Notes under the pieces: model-generated
Seen by the model: the letters and a program-made list of their open reading frames with translations, nothing else
What the model was told of the DNA's origin: nothing
Databases searched by the model: none
Assembly (NCBI GenBank): GCA_025462735.1
Contig: JAOAPC010000008.1
Coordinates: 124,001-188,000 of the forward strand
Source: Acidobacteriaceae bacterium
Lineage (GTDB): Bacteria; Acidobacteriota; Terriglobia; Terriglobales; Acidobacteriaceae
Reading direction: 5' to 3'
Length of the DNA: 64,000 bases
Program-made: the position numbers and the translations under genes
Shown here: positions 18,143 to 27,430 of the stretch, piece after piece
Layout: each line of letters begins with the position of its first letter
Numbering within the stretch: position 1 is the stretch's first letter

Positions 18143-20842
18143 TTGGATCCTAGCGTGTCTGATAACAAACAAATCAAAGCGTTGGGTTTACGTTTTGCCC
18201 GTGGTCTGCAGATGACGGTCAAGACCGCCGTGATGTTTACCGTCGACCATAAGAGCGTTGAACGCCCTATTCAGCAGAGCTTTGAATTACTGAACACTCT
18301 ACTGAAGGAAGTAGGACAGTTTACCTTCGGATTCGTCGATAACCAGATCATGCTGAACAACCTGCTAACGACTGACCTGTCGTTGCGGCACCTAGAAACA
18401 GAATTCCTGAAGCGCGGAATCACCGCGGTAACTTTCGAACCTGGGCTGACTTTAGGCCGATTCCGGAAGGTGGTTAGCCTTCTTGCGGCATCCGGCAAAG
18501 CCATCGAAGAAGCGGGCGGCACGTTAAGTTTCCTGGATAAAAACGAGATCGAGGGCGCCCGCATTCTTCCTGCCTCGAAAAACCAGAAAAAAGATGAGCA
18601 GGGAGACACGATCATCGAAAGCGATTCCGAAACCTACATTCTGTCGAAACAAATGGCGGAAGAACAGGGTTCGCGGGATTTTCTAGATTCTATTGATTCG
18701 CTGCTGGAGTCAGGATGCTTCGATCCTTCGGTCCGGAACGACGTGCTCTCAGAGTTTGCCACCCAGCAGTTTGACGGCGCCGGCAACGGGGTCCCGATCA
18801 ACATGCCGAACCTGGTGGCGTTGAAGGAAGGGCAAACCGTCGTCGACGCGCCTGGGGGACCAGGAGCGGACGCTGGAAAAGAATTGCGCACTGCGCAGCA
18901 AGCCGTTGCGGAAAGCTCGGGAGGATCAGGCGGGTTTCCTGTGGGAGATGGATCAAACGGAAACCCTGCGACAGGAGGGTCGGTTACGGGTGCGCCTTCC
19001 AGTAAGCGTTTCGTAGTCGGGGGACCGGCGGGCGCAAATGGCGGAACCCCAGGTCCAGGACCAATGGGCTCTGGTGGCCATATCAGCGATGGTTCGCTGC
19101 CCGCAGGAGATGGTAGTCCACTCAACCATGCCGATGTTGGTCCCTCACCCACCGCCTGGCGCAATGCACACGGGCTTCGAAACTCAGGATCCGGCAGCTT
19201 CATGGAGATGGTGGAAGCATCGGTGCAGCGCTCGCTTTTAGAGGAGAGAGGAAATCCGCAGAAATCCTACGCATCGCTGGCGCGCATTCTGCGCAATACC
19301 GGAGTCGACAAGATTCTCGACAATTTTCCTGCAGAGCGACGCCAGGAGCTCACTAGCATGCCACCTGAGCGACTAGCAGCCGAATACATTGAGGATACGG
19401 CTCTGCAACTGGCGGGTAAGAAACTTCAGTCGGCAGAAGGTCAACCACAGAAGATTCTGATCGAGGAAGATGCCGTGCGGGTCCTCGCGCGGAGCTTGCA
19501 AGCCACCCAAATGGCGGACCGTCTGGCGCAGAAACTGGCAAAATTTATACAGGACTTCGCGGTGCCTGCCCATCTGCAAGAGAAGATCCGCGAAGAGTTG
19601 CAGTGGAGCACATTGAGTGGCCCAAAACGATATGACCGCCTCATGGGAATTAAGCATTATTCGTCAACAGAGTTCCGCCGGCTCATCGACTTGACGAAGG
19701 AACTTATCAAGGCTCGCGAGATGAACCTTGTAACTGCCTTGGCAACTCACTATTTCGACTTTCTCGATGAAGCGGGGCAGTTCGACGTTACCGAGTTAAG
19801 CCGGGCGCCAGAGCTGATCCGCAGCATTCCGCTGGCGCAAGCAGGGTTCGCGGCTAAAACGACGGAACGCCTGGGACGGGCGTTGATGCGCGAGGATCTC
19901 TCGGATTTTATACATGCCCAGGCGGCGACCGCCTTGACAGTTTTAGCCCAGTCGGTTGCCTCCTTCGAAAGTTTCCAGGATGTGCTGGCAATCGGCGTCC
20001 TTCTGGAGAGCTCGTTGAACCGCGACCCAGAAAAACACAAGAAGTGCTGCGGCAACAGCATGAGCAGGTTGCTTCCAGCAGCCGCTACGGAGCGAATCAT
20101 AGAGTTGTTTCTGCTGCAGCGAGGAGACTCGGTGTGGGGAAAAAGTTCGGCCACGTTGCTGCGATTCTCCGCACCCGCAAGCATCGAGAGCGTATTCAAT
20201 CACCTGATTGAGGAACGCGACGCGCGCAACCGTTTGGGGCTAATCCGGTTGATTGGTCAACTCGGGACCGCGAGCATCGAAGTTGCTTACAAGTATTTGG
20301 AAGACGAGCGATGGTATGTGGTTAGGAATATTTGTGGAGTCCTAGCGGAACTCAAAGATCCTGATCTGGCCGACCACATTTTGCCGGCACTGGAACATAA
20401 AGATCCGCGGGTTCAGCAGGCTGCGTTGAAAGCCCTGGTCCGCAGTCGTACGGTTCGCGCGGCCCCAGTACTGGCCGGCTCCCTTGTAAAGCTCGCGCCG
20501 AACGTTCTAGATGAGGCCCTGGATGAGCTGACGTTCCTGAGACACCCGAAAACCATCCCTGGGCTGGAGGCATTTGTATGTGCCGCGGGCAGCAATATAG
20601 CCGCATCGAGAAAGGCAATTCAGGTCCTGGCTGCCGTCGATGTGGATGAGGCCCTCGAATCATTGGCAAGACTGTTGCGCAATGACGCGCTGGACAGCGC
20701 AGTTCGCAGAGCCGCCCTTCACGCGCTCTCGAACAACCACTCTCCTGAGGCGATTACGATGCTTAAGGAATTTGCCGCGACTCACGGACCGCTGGCTGCA
20801 GAAGCCGGCACTGCACTCAAGAAAGCTGCTACTGCGAAGTAA
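18143..20842 (+). CDS. Large HEAT-repeat protein of unknown function
   Basis: An 899-residue soluble protein. Residues 1-230 form an alpha/beta region (QIKALGLRFARGLQMTVKTA at the start) with no recognised domain. Residues about 240-350 are a Gly/Pro/Ser/Asn-rich linker. Residues about 360-640 are helical, and from about 690 to the end there are several HEAT repeats (for example YVVRNICGVLAELKDPDLAD and DPRVQQAALKALVRSRT), a scaffold fold for protein binding. There is no signal peptide and no catalytic motif. TTG 18143 is taken as start; a GTG four codons later (18155) is an alternative. It is monocistronic and faces the end of recJ. I recall similar long HEAT proteins with this N-terminus only from Acidobacteriota. 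Confidence 0.72.
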   Translation: MDPSVSDNKQIKALGLRFARGLQMTVKTAVMFTVDHKSVERPIQQSFELLNTLLKEVGQFTFGFVDNQIMLNNLLTTDLSLRHLETEFLKRGITAVTFEPGLTLGRFRKVVSLLAASGKAIEEAGGTLSFLDKNEIEGARILPASKNQKKDEQGDTIIESDSETYILSKQMAEEQGSRDFLDSIDSLLESGCFDPSVRNDVLSEFATQQFDGAGNGVPINMPNLVALKEGQTVVDAPGGPGADAGKELRTAQQAVAESSGGSGGFPVGDGSNGNPATGGSVTGAPSSKRFVVGGPAGANGGTPGPGPMGSGGHISDGSLPAGDGSPLNHADVGPSPTAWRNAHGLRNSGSGSFMEMVEASVQRSLLEERGNPQKSYASLARILRNTGVDKILDNFPAERRQELTSMPPERLAAEYIEDTALQLAGKKLQSAEGQPQKILIEEDAVRVLARSLQATQMADRLAQKLAKFIQDFAVPAHLQEKIREELQWSTLSGPKRYDRLMGIKHYSSTEFRRLIDLTKELIKAREMNLVTALATHYFDFLDEAGQFDVTELSRAPELIRSIPLAQAGFAAKTTERLGRALMREDLSDFIHAQAATALTVLAQSVASFESFQDVLAIGVLLESSLNRDPEKHKKCCGNSMSRLLPAAATERIIELFLLQRGDSVWGKSSATLLRFSAPASIESVFNHLIEERDARNRLGLIRLIGQLGTASIEVAYKYLEDERWYVVRNICGVLAELKDPDLADHILPALEHKDPRVQQAALKALVRSRTVRAAPVLAGSLVKLAPNVLDEALDELTFLRHPKTIPGLEAFVCAAGSNIAASRKAIQVLAAVDVDEALESLARLLRNDALDSAVRRAALHALSNNHSPEAITMLKEFAATHGPLAAEAGTALKKAATAK

Positions 20843-20853
20843 TCGTCATCCAC

Positions 20854-22656
20854 CTACACTGCGGTCGTGTGGGCGCTGACCTTTGCCAGCGATTTGAAAT
20901 CTCGCAAGGACAATTCAATGCCCCCAAATTCAGGGTGGTCATTGTGGCCGATAGTGAAAGCGATGTCCAAATGATCGCCTGGCAATAGCTTTTCTTTTTG
21001 AGCGCGTTCGGCCAAACGCCAGCCCATAGCGTTATAAATGAGCGAACGACGCCAGCCGTTGTTAGCACCAGTGCTCTGGCTGGGAGACAATTTCATTCGA
21101 ACATGCTTCTCTTTTAAAACTTTGATGGGCGCGGTCAGTCGCGCAGCCCGTGCACAGAAAACCGGCTCGTGATTCCCCACCCCGAACGGCTCCAGCTTTT
21201 GCAATGCATCGAACAGCTCTGGCGCAATCCAATCGAGCGCAAGCTCGGCGTCGAGGTTCAGCACAGGCTCAAAGTCTGCCAATGACAGCCGCGAACGGGC
21301 ATAACCGTCGACCAGAGCTCGGAATTCAGCCACTCGCGATGACGGCAGTGAAAAACCAACGGCGTGCGCGTGCCCTCCATATCGCGTGAACAGGTGCGAG
21401 CAAGACTCCAGTGCATTCAGTAGATGAAAAGCTGAAATGGAGCGTCCTGAGCCGTGCGCCTCCTCTCCATCGCGCGAGATCACGATCGCGGGACGTCCGT
21501 GGCGTTCGACAACCCGCGTCGCAGTGATTCCAATTACGCCGCGATGCCATCCCTCGCCGTCGATCACCATGCAAAAGGAGTCTCGCAAGGCCGCTTCTTC
21601 TCTTATCCGCTGTTCGATTGCATCCACGATGCGCCGTTCTTCCTCCTGGCGCTCGCTGTTCAGCTTGTCGAGGCGCGCAGCAATCTCTCGCCCGCGGTCC
21701 GGGTCTTTTGACGTGAATAGTTCAATCACGTCTGCAGCGATATCCATGCGACCGGCAGCATTAATTCTGGGAGCAATCCGAAACGCGACTTCTTCCGAAG
21801 TCAGCGGACGTCCGCTCAGCTGCGCAATCTCCAGCAACGCCTTCAGCCCAGGATTCACAGCCGAGCGCAGTGCGTTCAATCCCAGGCTGGCGATGACCCG
21901 GTTCTCACCCTGCAGAGGAACTGAATCAGCGATGGTTGCAATTGCCGCAATCTTCATGAACGAAAGCAACAACTGGCTCTGATCGCGGTGCGGCAAGCGC
22001 CTTGCCATCAGGGCCTGCGCAAATTTGAAGGCTATTCCTGCGCCGCAAAGCGATTTGCACGGATATTCGCATCCCGGCTGGTTAGGATTGACCACCGCAT
22101 AGGCATATGGCAGTCCATCGGAACCGGGAAGGTGATGGTCGGTAATGATGAGATCGACTCCCGCGCGCCGTGCGCTCTCAGCCGCAGCGAACGCCCGCGT
22201 ACCGGAATCGACACTTATGACCAATCGGATGCCGCCAGCGGCAGCGCGTTCGATCACATCTCCACGTAAGTCATAGCCTTCGCGAATCCGGTGCGGGACG
22301 TGGAAATCCGCCGTGCCTCCACAGAGCTCGATCGCGGCTCTGAGGATCACGACGGCAGTGGTGCCGTCAACGTCATAGTCCCCATAAACGAGAATCCCCT
22401 CTTTGCGTTCAATAGCGCCTTCCAGACGGTCGACTGCCGCCTTCATCCCGGTCATTAATAAAGGTGAATGAAGCTGGTCGAGCGATGGCGCAAGGAAGCG
22501 GGCTGCAGCCTCAGGCGTATCGATCCCACGAAGCAGGAGCAGCTTGGCAACAGCTGCGGCGGAATCTGGAGATTTCGGAAACAGATCAAGCGAGGAGATG
22601 GCTTCGGCCAGCGCCCGGACCGGCGCCGGTTCAACTTCTCTGAGGTTCCACCGCAC
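20854..22656 (-). CDS. recJ: Single-stranded-DNA-specific exonuclease RecJ
   Basis: A 600-residue DHH-family 5'-3' exonuclease acting in recombination and mismatch repair. Motif I LVYGDYDVDGTTA, motif III-like ITDHHLPGSD (DHH), CGAGIAFKFAQAL and PRINAAGRMD are all present in order, followed by the DHHA1 domain with RYGGHAHAVGFSL and a C-terminal OB-fold region. The length is near the usual 560-600 aa. It is convergent with the HEAT-repeat gene (11 bases apart) and starts only 3 bases after the stop of the upstream 160-residue gene, so the two are cotranscribed. Confidence 0.95.
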   Translation of the reverse strand: MRWNLREVEPAPVRALAEAISSLDLFPKSPDSAAAVAKLLLLRGIDTPEAAARFLAPSLDQLHSPLLMTGMKAAVDRLEGAIERKEGILVYGDYDVDGTTAVVILRAAIELCGGTADFHVPHRIREGYDLRGDVIERAAAGGIRLVISVDSGTRAFAAAESARRAGVDLIITDHHLPGSDGLPYAYAVVNPNQPGCEYPCKSLCGAGIAFKFAQALMARRLPHRDQSQLLLSFMKIAAIATIADSVPLQGENRVIASLGLNALRSAVNPGLKALLEIAQLSGRPLTSEEVAFRIAPRINAAGRMDIAADVIELFTSKDPDRGREIAARLDKLNSERQEEERRIVDAIEQRIREEAALRDSFCMVIDGEGWHRGVIGITATRVVERHGRPAIVISRDGEEAHGSGRSISAFHLLNALESCSHLFTRYGGHAHAVGFSLPSSRVAEFRALVDGYARSRLSLADFEPVLNLDAELALDWIAPELFDALQKLEPFGVGNHEPVFCARAARLTAPIKVLKEKHVRMKLSPSQSTGANNGWRRSLIYNAMGWRLAERAQKEKLLPGDHLDIAFTIGHNDHPEFGGIELSLRDFKSLAKVSAHTTAV

Positions 22657-22659
22657 GGG

Positions 22660-23139
22660 TTAAGGCTCTTCGTCCGTGCCGGAGCCGTCGATGGCGATCC
22701 CGCCGAAGTCCTCGGAAACTTCCACCAGCCGCTGGTAGTGGTCGTACCACTCGGTCGACACTTCGTAGATCATCATGACGCCCTGAAATGCAAATCCGAG
22801 TTGCACGAAACCGGTCTTGCCCAAGTAAGTTCGCAACCACCGGGCATCTTCAAGGTCTTCGTCACTGGAAAATTCGGCGCTGCTCAAGCGCTGGATCATT
22901 GAATCCAGCTCTTCCTTTTCCAGCATCCAGGAATCCATGGTAAGAAATGGCGAGCCAGCGGCCTTCGCGAGCTCCACAAAATCCTTCCATCCCTCGGCCG
23001 CGTCTTCTCCAGGCTTCCACATTACAGCTTGAATTTCTTCGTGATCGACATAGCCAGGAAAACGGCGCATGCCGTGGCCCTCGATGAAGGCCACCATGTC
23101 GTCTTTCAGAGTTGCTAGATTGTCCGGCAGATTGGACAT
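22660..23139 (-). CDS. Hypothetical acidic cytoplasmic protein upstream of recJ
   Basis: About 159 residues from ATG 23139 (MSNLPDNLATLKDDMVAF); a TTG at 23166 would add nine. Acidic, no membrane segment, with FIEGHGMRRFPGYVD early on and a C-terminus rich in Asp/Glu. I do not recognise a domain. It is the first gene of a two-gene unit with recJ (3-base spacing), which suggests co-expression but not necessarily a DNA-repair role. Confidence 0.65.
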   Translation of the reverse strand: MSNLPDNLATLKDDMVAFIEGHGMRRFPGYVDHEEIQAVMWKPGEDAAEGWKDFVELAKAAGSPFLTMDSWMLEKEELDSMIQRLSSAEFSSDEDLEDARWLRTYLGKTGFVQLGFAFQGVMMIYEVSTEWYDHYQRLVEVSEDFGGIAIDGSGTDEEP

Positions 23140-23398
23140 CGCTAATGCAGCATTGTATGCCACCAAGCTGTCAGCCGTCAGCTATCAGACGTCAGGGAAC
23201 AATGCCTCGCAACTCCAGCGTTCATACCAAAAATCACAACCACGTTCATCTATGAGGAGTGAAATTTGAACGGTCAAAATCGATCGGTCAGGGCAGAACG
23301 TATGCGCAAAATCGTTGCGAACTGACAGCTGAGAGCTGACGGCTGATGGGGTTTCCCTGTGCTAAACTAAAATTTCAACTTACAACTTCTAATCGCAC

Positions 23399-23677
23399 AT
23401 GCTCCTTTCGAAAGAATACGTGGGCTACCTGGCCCGCCAAACCGCCAAAAAACTCGTCGCTTCGGAATTCATCGAAACCAAGAACCTTCAATCGGTTACA
23501 GAGAAAGTCCATGCCGCAATGCTGGACGAATTCGGATTGGAGGACCGGATCAACGATGAAGTCCGCGTGATTCTCGAAGCCTACTCGGATGAGATGCGCA
23601 ACAGCGGCGCGGATTATCAGGAGATGTTCCGGAAGGTGAAAAACGAGCTGGTCCGAAAGTACAAGGCGGTGCTATGA
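23399..23677 (+). CDS. DUF507 family protein, first of a tandem pair
   Basis: A 92-residue charged helical protein matching DUF507 (LSKEYVGYLARQTAKKLV; SDEMRNSGADYQEMFRKVKN). Its role is unknown. Its last codons overlap the start of the second DUF507 gene (ATGA at 23674-23677), so the two are translationally coupled and probably form a heteromer. Confidence 0.85.
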   Translation: MLLSKEYVGYLARQTAKKLVASEFIETKNLQSVTEKVHAAMLDEFGLEDRINDEVRVILEAYSDEMRNSGADYQEMFRKVKNELVRKYKAVL

Positions 23678-23949
23678 GGGTCAGCCGCGACAAGACAAAC
23701 AAAGTCGCCCACGTCGTGACGGACGCGCTTGCGTCCCTGGACGAAGTGGATTTTGTCGAGGACCGCAACACTATCCGCCTGGAAGTTCGGAAAATTCTCG
23801 AGGACTTGCTGAACCAGGAAGAGCGGATCGACAAGTCCGCCCGGCTGAAAATTGAAAGCCAGAAGCGGACCATTCTTGAAGGCAGCCAGGAGTGGGACAT
23901 CCTCTACCGCAAGTATTACAACGAAGAAGTGAAAAAGCTCGGCATGTAG
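23674..23949 (+). CDS. DUF507 family protein, second of a tandem pair
   Basis: A 91-residue protein of the same DUF507 family (KTNKVAHVVTDAL; VRKILEDLLNQEERIDKSAR; EWDILYRKYYNEEVKKLG). Start ATG 23674 overlaps the stop of the preceding paralogue by four bases. The next gene on the same strand is queG, 110 bases on. Function unknown. Confidence 0.85.
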   Translation: MRVSRDKTNKVAHVVTDALASLDEVDFVEDRNTIRLEVRKILEDLLNQEERIDKSARLKIESQKRTILEGSQEWDILYRKYYNEEVKKLGM

Positions 23950-24059
23950 CCGGCCAGCTTACCTTTCAGCTTCGATTTGCCTTTCGGCGTCAACTCCCGT
24001 ACAGGTCCGCTCGGAAAGCTCAAATTCCTCCTTCCGAATATTCAAGCGATAATGAAAAT

Positions 24060-25124
24060 GTGAACAAGCGCGGCGACATCTCCGCATTGATAAAAAGAGC
24101 TGCGTCAGATGCCGGCTTCGACTTGGCAGGAATCGCCCCCGTTCAAGAGTTCCAGGAATTGACGTACTTTCCAGAGTGGATCGCCGCCGGCCGCGCGGGG
24201 GAGATGAAGTACCTGGAATCGAGAACTGACACGGGAGAATTGCGGCGGGCTTCGTTGAGTTCCGTTTTCCCCTGGGCGCGCAGCGTTGTAGTGTGCGCGA
24301 TCAACTACAACACCGCTCACCCCTACTCGACAGAGGTCAGCGATTCGACACGTGGCTGGATTTCGCGTTATGGCTGGAGCCGCGAGGACTATCACGATTC
24401 GGTTCTGCGGCGGCTGCGTGCAGTGGAATCGAAATTAAGAGAAACGTGCGGCAACGACATGCCGATTGAAACGCGTTCCTACGTCGACACCGGGCCAGTT
24501 GTGGAACGCGTATATGCGAAGTACGCCGGAGTAGGGTGGCTGGGCAAGAACACTTGTCTAATCAACCAGAAAATTGGCTCCTGGCTTTTTTTGGGTGTGA
24601 TCGTGACGTCGTTGGAATTGACACCTGATCTTCCGGCGCCAGACCGCTGTGGAACCTGCACTCGATGTATTGATGCTTGCCCGACGGAAGCTTTAATTGC
24701 GCCTTATGAGCTCGATTCCAATAGGTGCATTTCATATCTGACCATTGAGAAGCGTGGTTCGCTTCCCGAGGAACTGCGCAAGGGCATGGGTCGCCAGGTG
24801 TTCGGCTGCGACATTTGCCAGGACGTTTGTCCCTGGAACCGAAAAGCTCCCTCGACTGACAAGCCTGAGTTTCAACCGCGCGAAGCGCTGGTAAACCCTT
24901 CGCTGGCGTGGCTGGCAGAAATTTCGGAAGAGGAATTCCGCGAGAAATTCCATGGTTCGCCGATAAAACGTGCGAAGCGCTCAGGCCTGCGCAGAAACGC
25001 GCTGATCGCGATCGGCAACAGCGGAGATCGAAGCCTCGTCCCTGTCGCCGAGCGCGCCTCTCGTGACCCCGATCCAGTCATTTCCGAAGCCGCACTCTGG
25101 GCGAAGAAGCAGTTGCAGCCGTAA
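24060..25124 (+). CDS. queG: Epoxyqueuosine reductase QueG
   Basis: A 354-residue cobalamin-dependent iron-sulfur enzyme that carries out the last step of queuosine biosynthesis on tRNA. DVDTGP-type motif YVDTGPVVERVYAKYAG and GWLGKNTCLI are typical. Two ferredoxin-like [4Fe-4S] clusters are formed by CGTCTRCIDACPTEAL and GCDICQDVCPWN. A C-terminal HEAT-like segment (LRRNALIAIGNSGD) is present. The frame is open upstream, but GTG 24060 (VNKRGDISALIK) fits the family's N-terminus; the extra upstream residues overlap the DUF507 gene and look non-coding. Confidence 0.94.
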   Translation: MNKRGDISALIKRAASDAGFDLAGIAPVQEFQELTYFPEWIAAGRAGEMKYLESRTDTGELRRASLSSVFPWARSVVVCAINYNTAHPYSTEVSDSTRGWISRYGWSREDYHDSVLRRLRAVESKLRETCGNDMPIETRSYVDTGPVVERVYAKYAGVGWLGKNTCLINQKIGSWLFLGVIVTSLELTPDLPAPDRCGTCTRCIDACPTEALIAPYELDSNRCISYLTIEKRGSLPEELRKGMGRQVFGCDICQDVCPWNRKAPSTDKPEFQPREALVNPSLAWLAEISEEEFREKFHGSPIKRAKRSGLRRNALIAIGNSGDRSLVPVAERASRDPDPVISEAALWAKKQLQP

Positions 25125-25232
25125 GAATTCCTTCACTGCAAAACACATTCCGGTTGACCGCTCCCGTACCGTCGCGTAGGCTTTGCGAGTTTGGAATCCA
25201 TCTCTTAACATCCAGCTTTCACAAGGAGGAAC

Positions 25233-25793
25233 ATGGTCCCCATTCACGCGTTGTGGCTACCGATCCTGCTTTCGGCAGTAATTGTCTTTGTGGCGAGTTC
25301 GATCATTCACATGGCGCTTCCGATCCACAAAAGCGACTATCGCAAGCTGCCGGATGAAGGGAAAGTGCTCGACATCCTTCGCGCCGCCAGAGTGACGCCG
25401 GGCCGCGAATATCGCTTTCCCTTCTGCACGCAGAAGGAAATGAAGTCGGCTGAAACGCTTGAGAAATTTAAACGTGGCCCCGTTGGCATGCTGGTGATAA
25501 TGCCGAGCGGAGCCCCGAACATGGGGAAGTTCCTGGGCCAGTGGTTTCTCTATTGTGTGCTGGTCAGTATCTTTACCGCTTGCCTCACCGGGCAAACACG
25601 ACCGCCAGGCACGCCATATTTGGAGGTATTCCGAGTCGCTGCTACGACAGCTTTCCTCGGATACTCCTTAGCGCAATTGCAGAACTCGATCTGGAGAGGC
25701 GTCACCTGGGGCGTAACTCTGAAGCACGTGCTGGACGGCCTGATTTATGCTCTGCTGACAGCTGGCACCTTTGCGTGGCTCTGGCCGAAATAG
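25233..25793 (+). CDS. Hypothetical membrane protein
   Basis: A 186-residue protein with an N-terminal membrane helix (about 7-28), a central soluble part (HKSDYRKLPDEGKVLDIL; PFCTQKEMKSAETLEKF; MPSGAPNMGKFLGQW) and three hydrophobic segments after residue 105. AAGGAGG sits ideally before ATG 25233. I do not know a function. Neighbours are queG (upstream, same strand) and a convergent membrane methyltransferase. Confidence 0.72.
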   Translation: MVPIHALWLPILLSAVIVFVASSIIHMALPIHKSDYRKLPDEGKVLDILRAARVTPGREYRFPFCTQKEMKSAETLEKFKRGPVGMLVIMPSGAPNMGKFLGQWFLYCVLVSIFTACLTGQTRPPGTPYLEVFRVAATTAFLGYSLAQLQNSIWRGVTWGVTLKHVLDGLIYALLTAGTFAWLWPK

Positions 25794-25826
25794 TCGGACG
25801 GGGAAAATTCGCTCGACGGCCGACGA

Positions 25827-26372
25827 CTATAAGAACGGAAGGTAGGTCGGAACACTATGTTTGTAAGACTCAAACTCTTCGCCAAAGCGTGAGGCCAGCA
25901 ACCGCTCCTCGGTCCGGACCCGAATCTCGGTTCCTCCGATGAACAGCACAAGCGCTGCTGTAAAAAGCTTCCACCCGGCGACGATAATTGCTGTGGCGCA
26001 TAGAACCAGCAACATGGACGTGTAAATTGGATTCCGCACCACAGCGTAAGGCCCCGACCGCACCAGCCTATGCTCCGCGCCTAGCGCGGCATCCACGCGC
26101 AATTGTCCCGCAAGAGCCCGCGAAGAAGTCCAGGAAAGAACAGCGGCCAAGATGAATAAAACAACGGAAATTGTGGCGCGCCATATCGGCAACGCCCGCG
26201 CCCAGAAGTGCCCTTGCCACAATAATGTGAACGCCAGGAATTGGAGCAAAACACCCCAGCGTGAGCGAGAGTTCACAACGCTTGCCGGAGCGGTTCCGCG
26301 GTGCGCCCGTACAAACGGATAAAACCAAACGAGCACTCCGAGGGCGACAAGGACGTAAGCGTGTGCAGGCAT
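25827..26372 (-). CDS. Membrane isoprenylcysteine-carboxyl-methyltransferase-like protein
   Basis: A 181-residue protein with four or five hydrophobic helices and the C-terminal ICMT/PEMT motif: LVRSGPYAVVRNPIYTSMLL followed by GTEIRVRTEERLLASRFGEEFESY. This motif binds S-adenosylmethionine in the family of small integral-membrane methyltransferases. The bacterial substrate is unknown (lipids or small thiols are possible). It stands alone on the minus strand. Confidence 0.82.
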   Translation of the reverse strand: MPAHAYVLVALGVLVWFYPFVRAHRGTAPASVVNSRSRWGVLLQFLAFTLLWQGHFWARALPIWRATISVVLFILAAVLSWTSSRALAGQLRVDAALGAEHRLVRSGPYAVVRNPIYTSMLLVLCATAIIVAGWKLFTAALVLFIGGTEIRVRTEERLLASRFGEEFESYKHSVPTYLPFL

Positions 26373-26446
26373 TAGTTTCAGCCGAGTCTACTCGTGCCTA
26401 ATCGTAACGAGGATCTGCGAGGCGGTTAAGGGGAACAGGCGCGCGG

Positions 26447-26950
26447 CTAGATGAACATCTCGTCTTGGGACGAGACCGAGTTTCGTCCGCGCCGGCGTCC
26501 GAAGAATGCCTCAAAGCCCGCGCTCAGCCCGTGCATCAGTCCAGAAATGTGCCGCACCGGAGAAACTACGGTTTTTTGCACGGCTTCGCGGGTTTCTTCG
26601 AGCTTCTCCATGGTGCTGTTGACAAATTCATCGGCCCGGATCACCTGGAGGCGGGTACGATCAACAATGTCGGTCAGGGTCGCATCTATGCGCTCCATTT
26701 GCGTCCGCAGCATAGTGGTCGAAACGCTGACGTTATCCACCACGGTAGCAATCTTTGGTCGCAACTCTTCCATCATGGAATGCGCCAACTCAGCAGTGGG
26801 TAGGACTTTGGTTTTTACTTCGTCCGCTAAGGATTCCACTTTTGCGGTAGTCTTGCGCATCGATAAGTACATACCGGCGAGCAAGCCTGCCTGTAGAAGG
26901 ACCGCGAACGCGGTCAAAGCGATAAAAGTTATCAACAAACCATCATTCAT
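26447..26950 (-). CDS. Membrane-anchored coiled-coil protein (DUF948-like)
   Basis: A 167-residue protein with one N-terminal membrane helix (about residues 5-30), then a long amphipathic helical part with regular hydrophobic spacing (TTAKVESLADEVKTKV; VDNVSVSTTMLRTQMERIDA). The tail is basic (FGRRRGRN). The pattern resembles DUF948 / general-stress proteins. It is followed on the same strand by nothing, and preceded by a YtxH-like gene 30 bases away, forming a small envelope-stress-like pair. Confidence 0.7.
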   Translation of the reverse strand: MNDGLLITFIALTAFAVLLQAGLLAGMYLSMRKTTAKVESLADEVKTKVLPTAELAHSMMEELRPKIATVVDNVSVSTTMLRTQMERIDATLTDIVDRTRLQVIRADEFVNSTMEKLEETREAVQKTVVSPVRHISGLMHGLSAGFEAFFGRRRGRNSVSSQDEMFI

Positions 26951-26980
26951 ATTCGCGCCCGAGTTTGGCAGCGTTGAAAG

Positions 26981-27292
26981 CTAAACGTTGTCGCCGTCAC
27001 TTCTTGCGGAAGTCGTTTTCTCGCGATATGCCCGGCGTCCGGCGTCAACCGCGGAACGAACCTGGTCTTTTTGCGCGTTGTAAACTTCCCGCCCGCGCTC
27101 GGCCCATGTTTCGGCGTGCTCGCGGGCGTCCTCTGCCCGTTTTCGCAGGAAGTCTCGTCCTTCTTCGGCCTTGGCCATAAGGATTTCGCGCGTCTCACTG
27201 CCCGATTGCGGCGCGTATAGAAGTCCAACAACCGCTCCGATTCCTATTCCCGTCAGGAACCACAAGAAACCGCCGCCGTTTCGGTCAGACAT
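26981..27292 (-). CDS. YtxH-domain protein
   Basis: A 103-residue protein starting MSDRNGGGFLWFLTGIGIG, with a Gly-rich membrane helix and the YtxH signature GLLYAPQSGSETRE, followed by a charged helix with Ala/Glu/Arg repeats. In Gram-positive bacteria YtxH is a general-stress protein of unknown role. CGGAGG lies before ATG 27292; a longer frame to 27334 is not supported by a ribosome binding site. It is 30 bases upstream of the DUF948-like gene, so the two are probably one transcript. Confidence 0.82.
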   Translation of the reverse strand: MSDRNGGGFLWFLTGIGIGAVVGLLYAPQSGSETREILMAKAEEGRDFLRKRAEDAREHAETWAERGREVYNAQKDQVRSAVDAGRRAYREKTTSARSDGDNV

Positions 27293-27430
27293 ACCAAGCC
27301 TCCGACAATGATTGCAACACACGGATGGTAGCACCCGTTCTAGCGAATTACAATTCCAGCGCGCTTGTGCTCTGAGCTAGCAAGCGAGACAATGTTCCGT
27401 TCCGACTCTGGTTTAAATCGGGAGCTACTT

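Noticed and set aside
23892-24059. 56-codon extension of queG upstream
   Set aside because: It overlaps the second DUF507 gene in another frame and shows no family-like sequence before GTG 24060.
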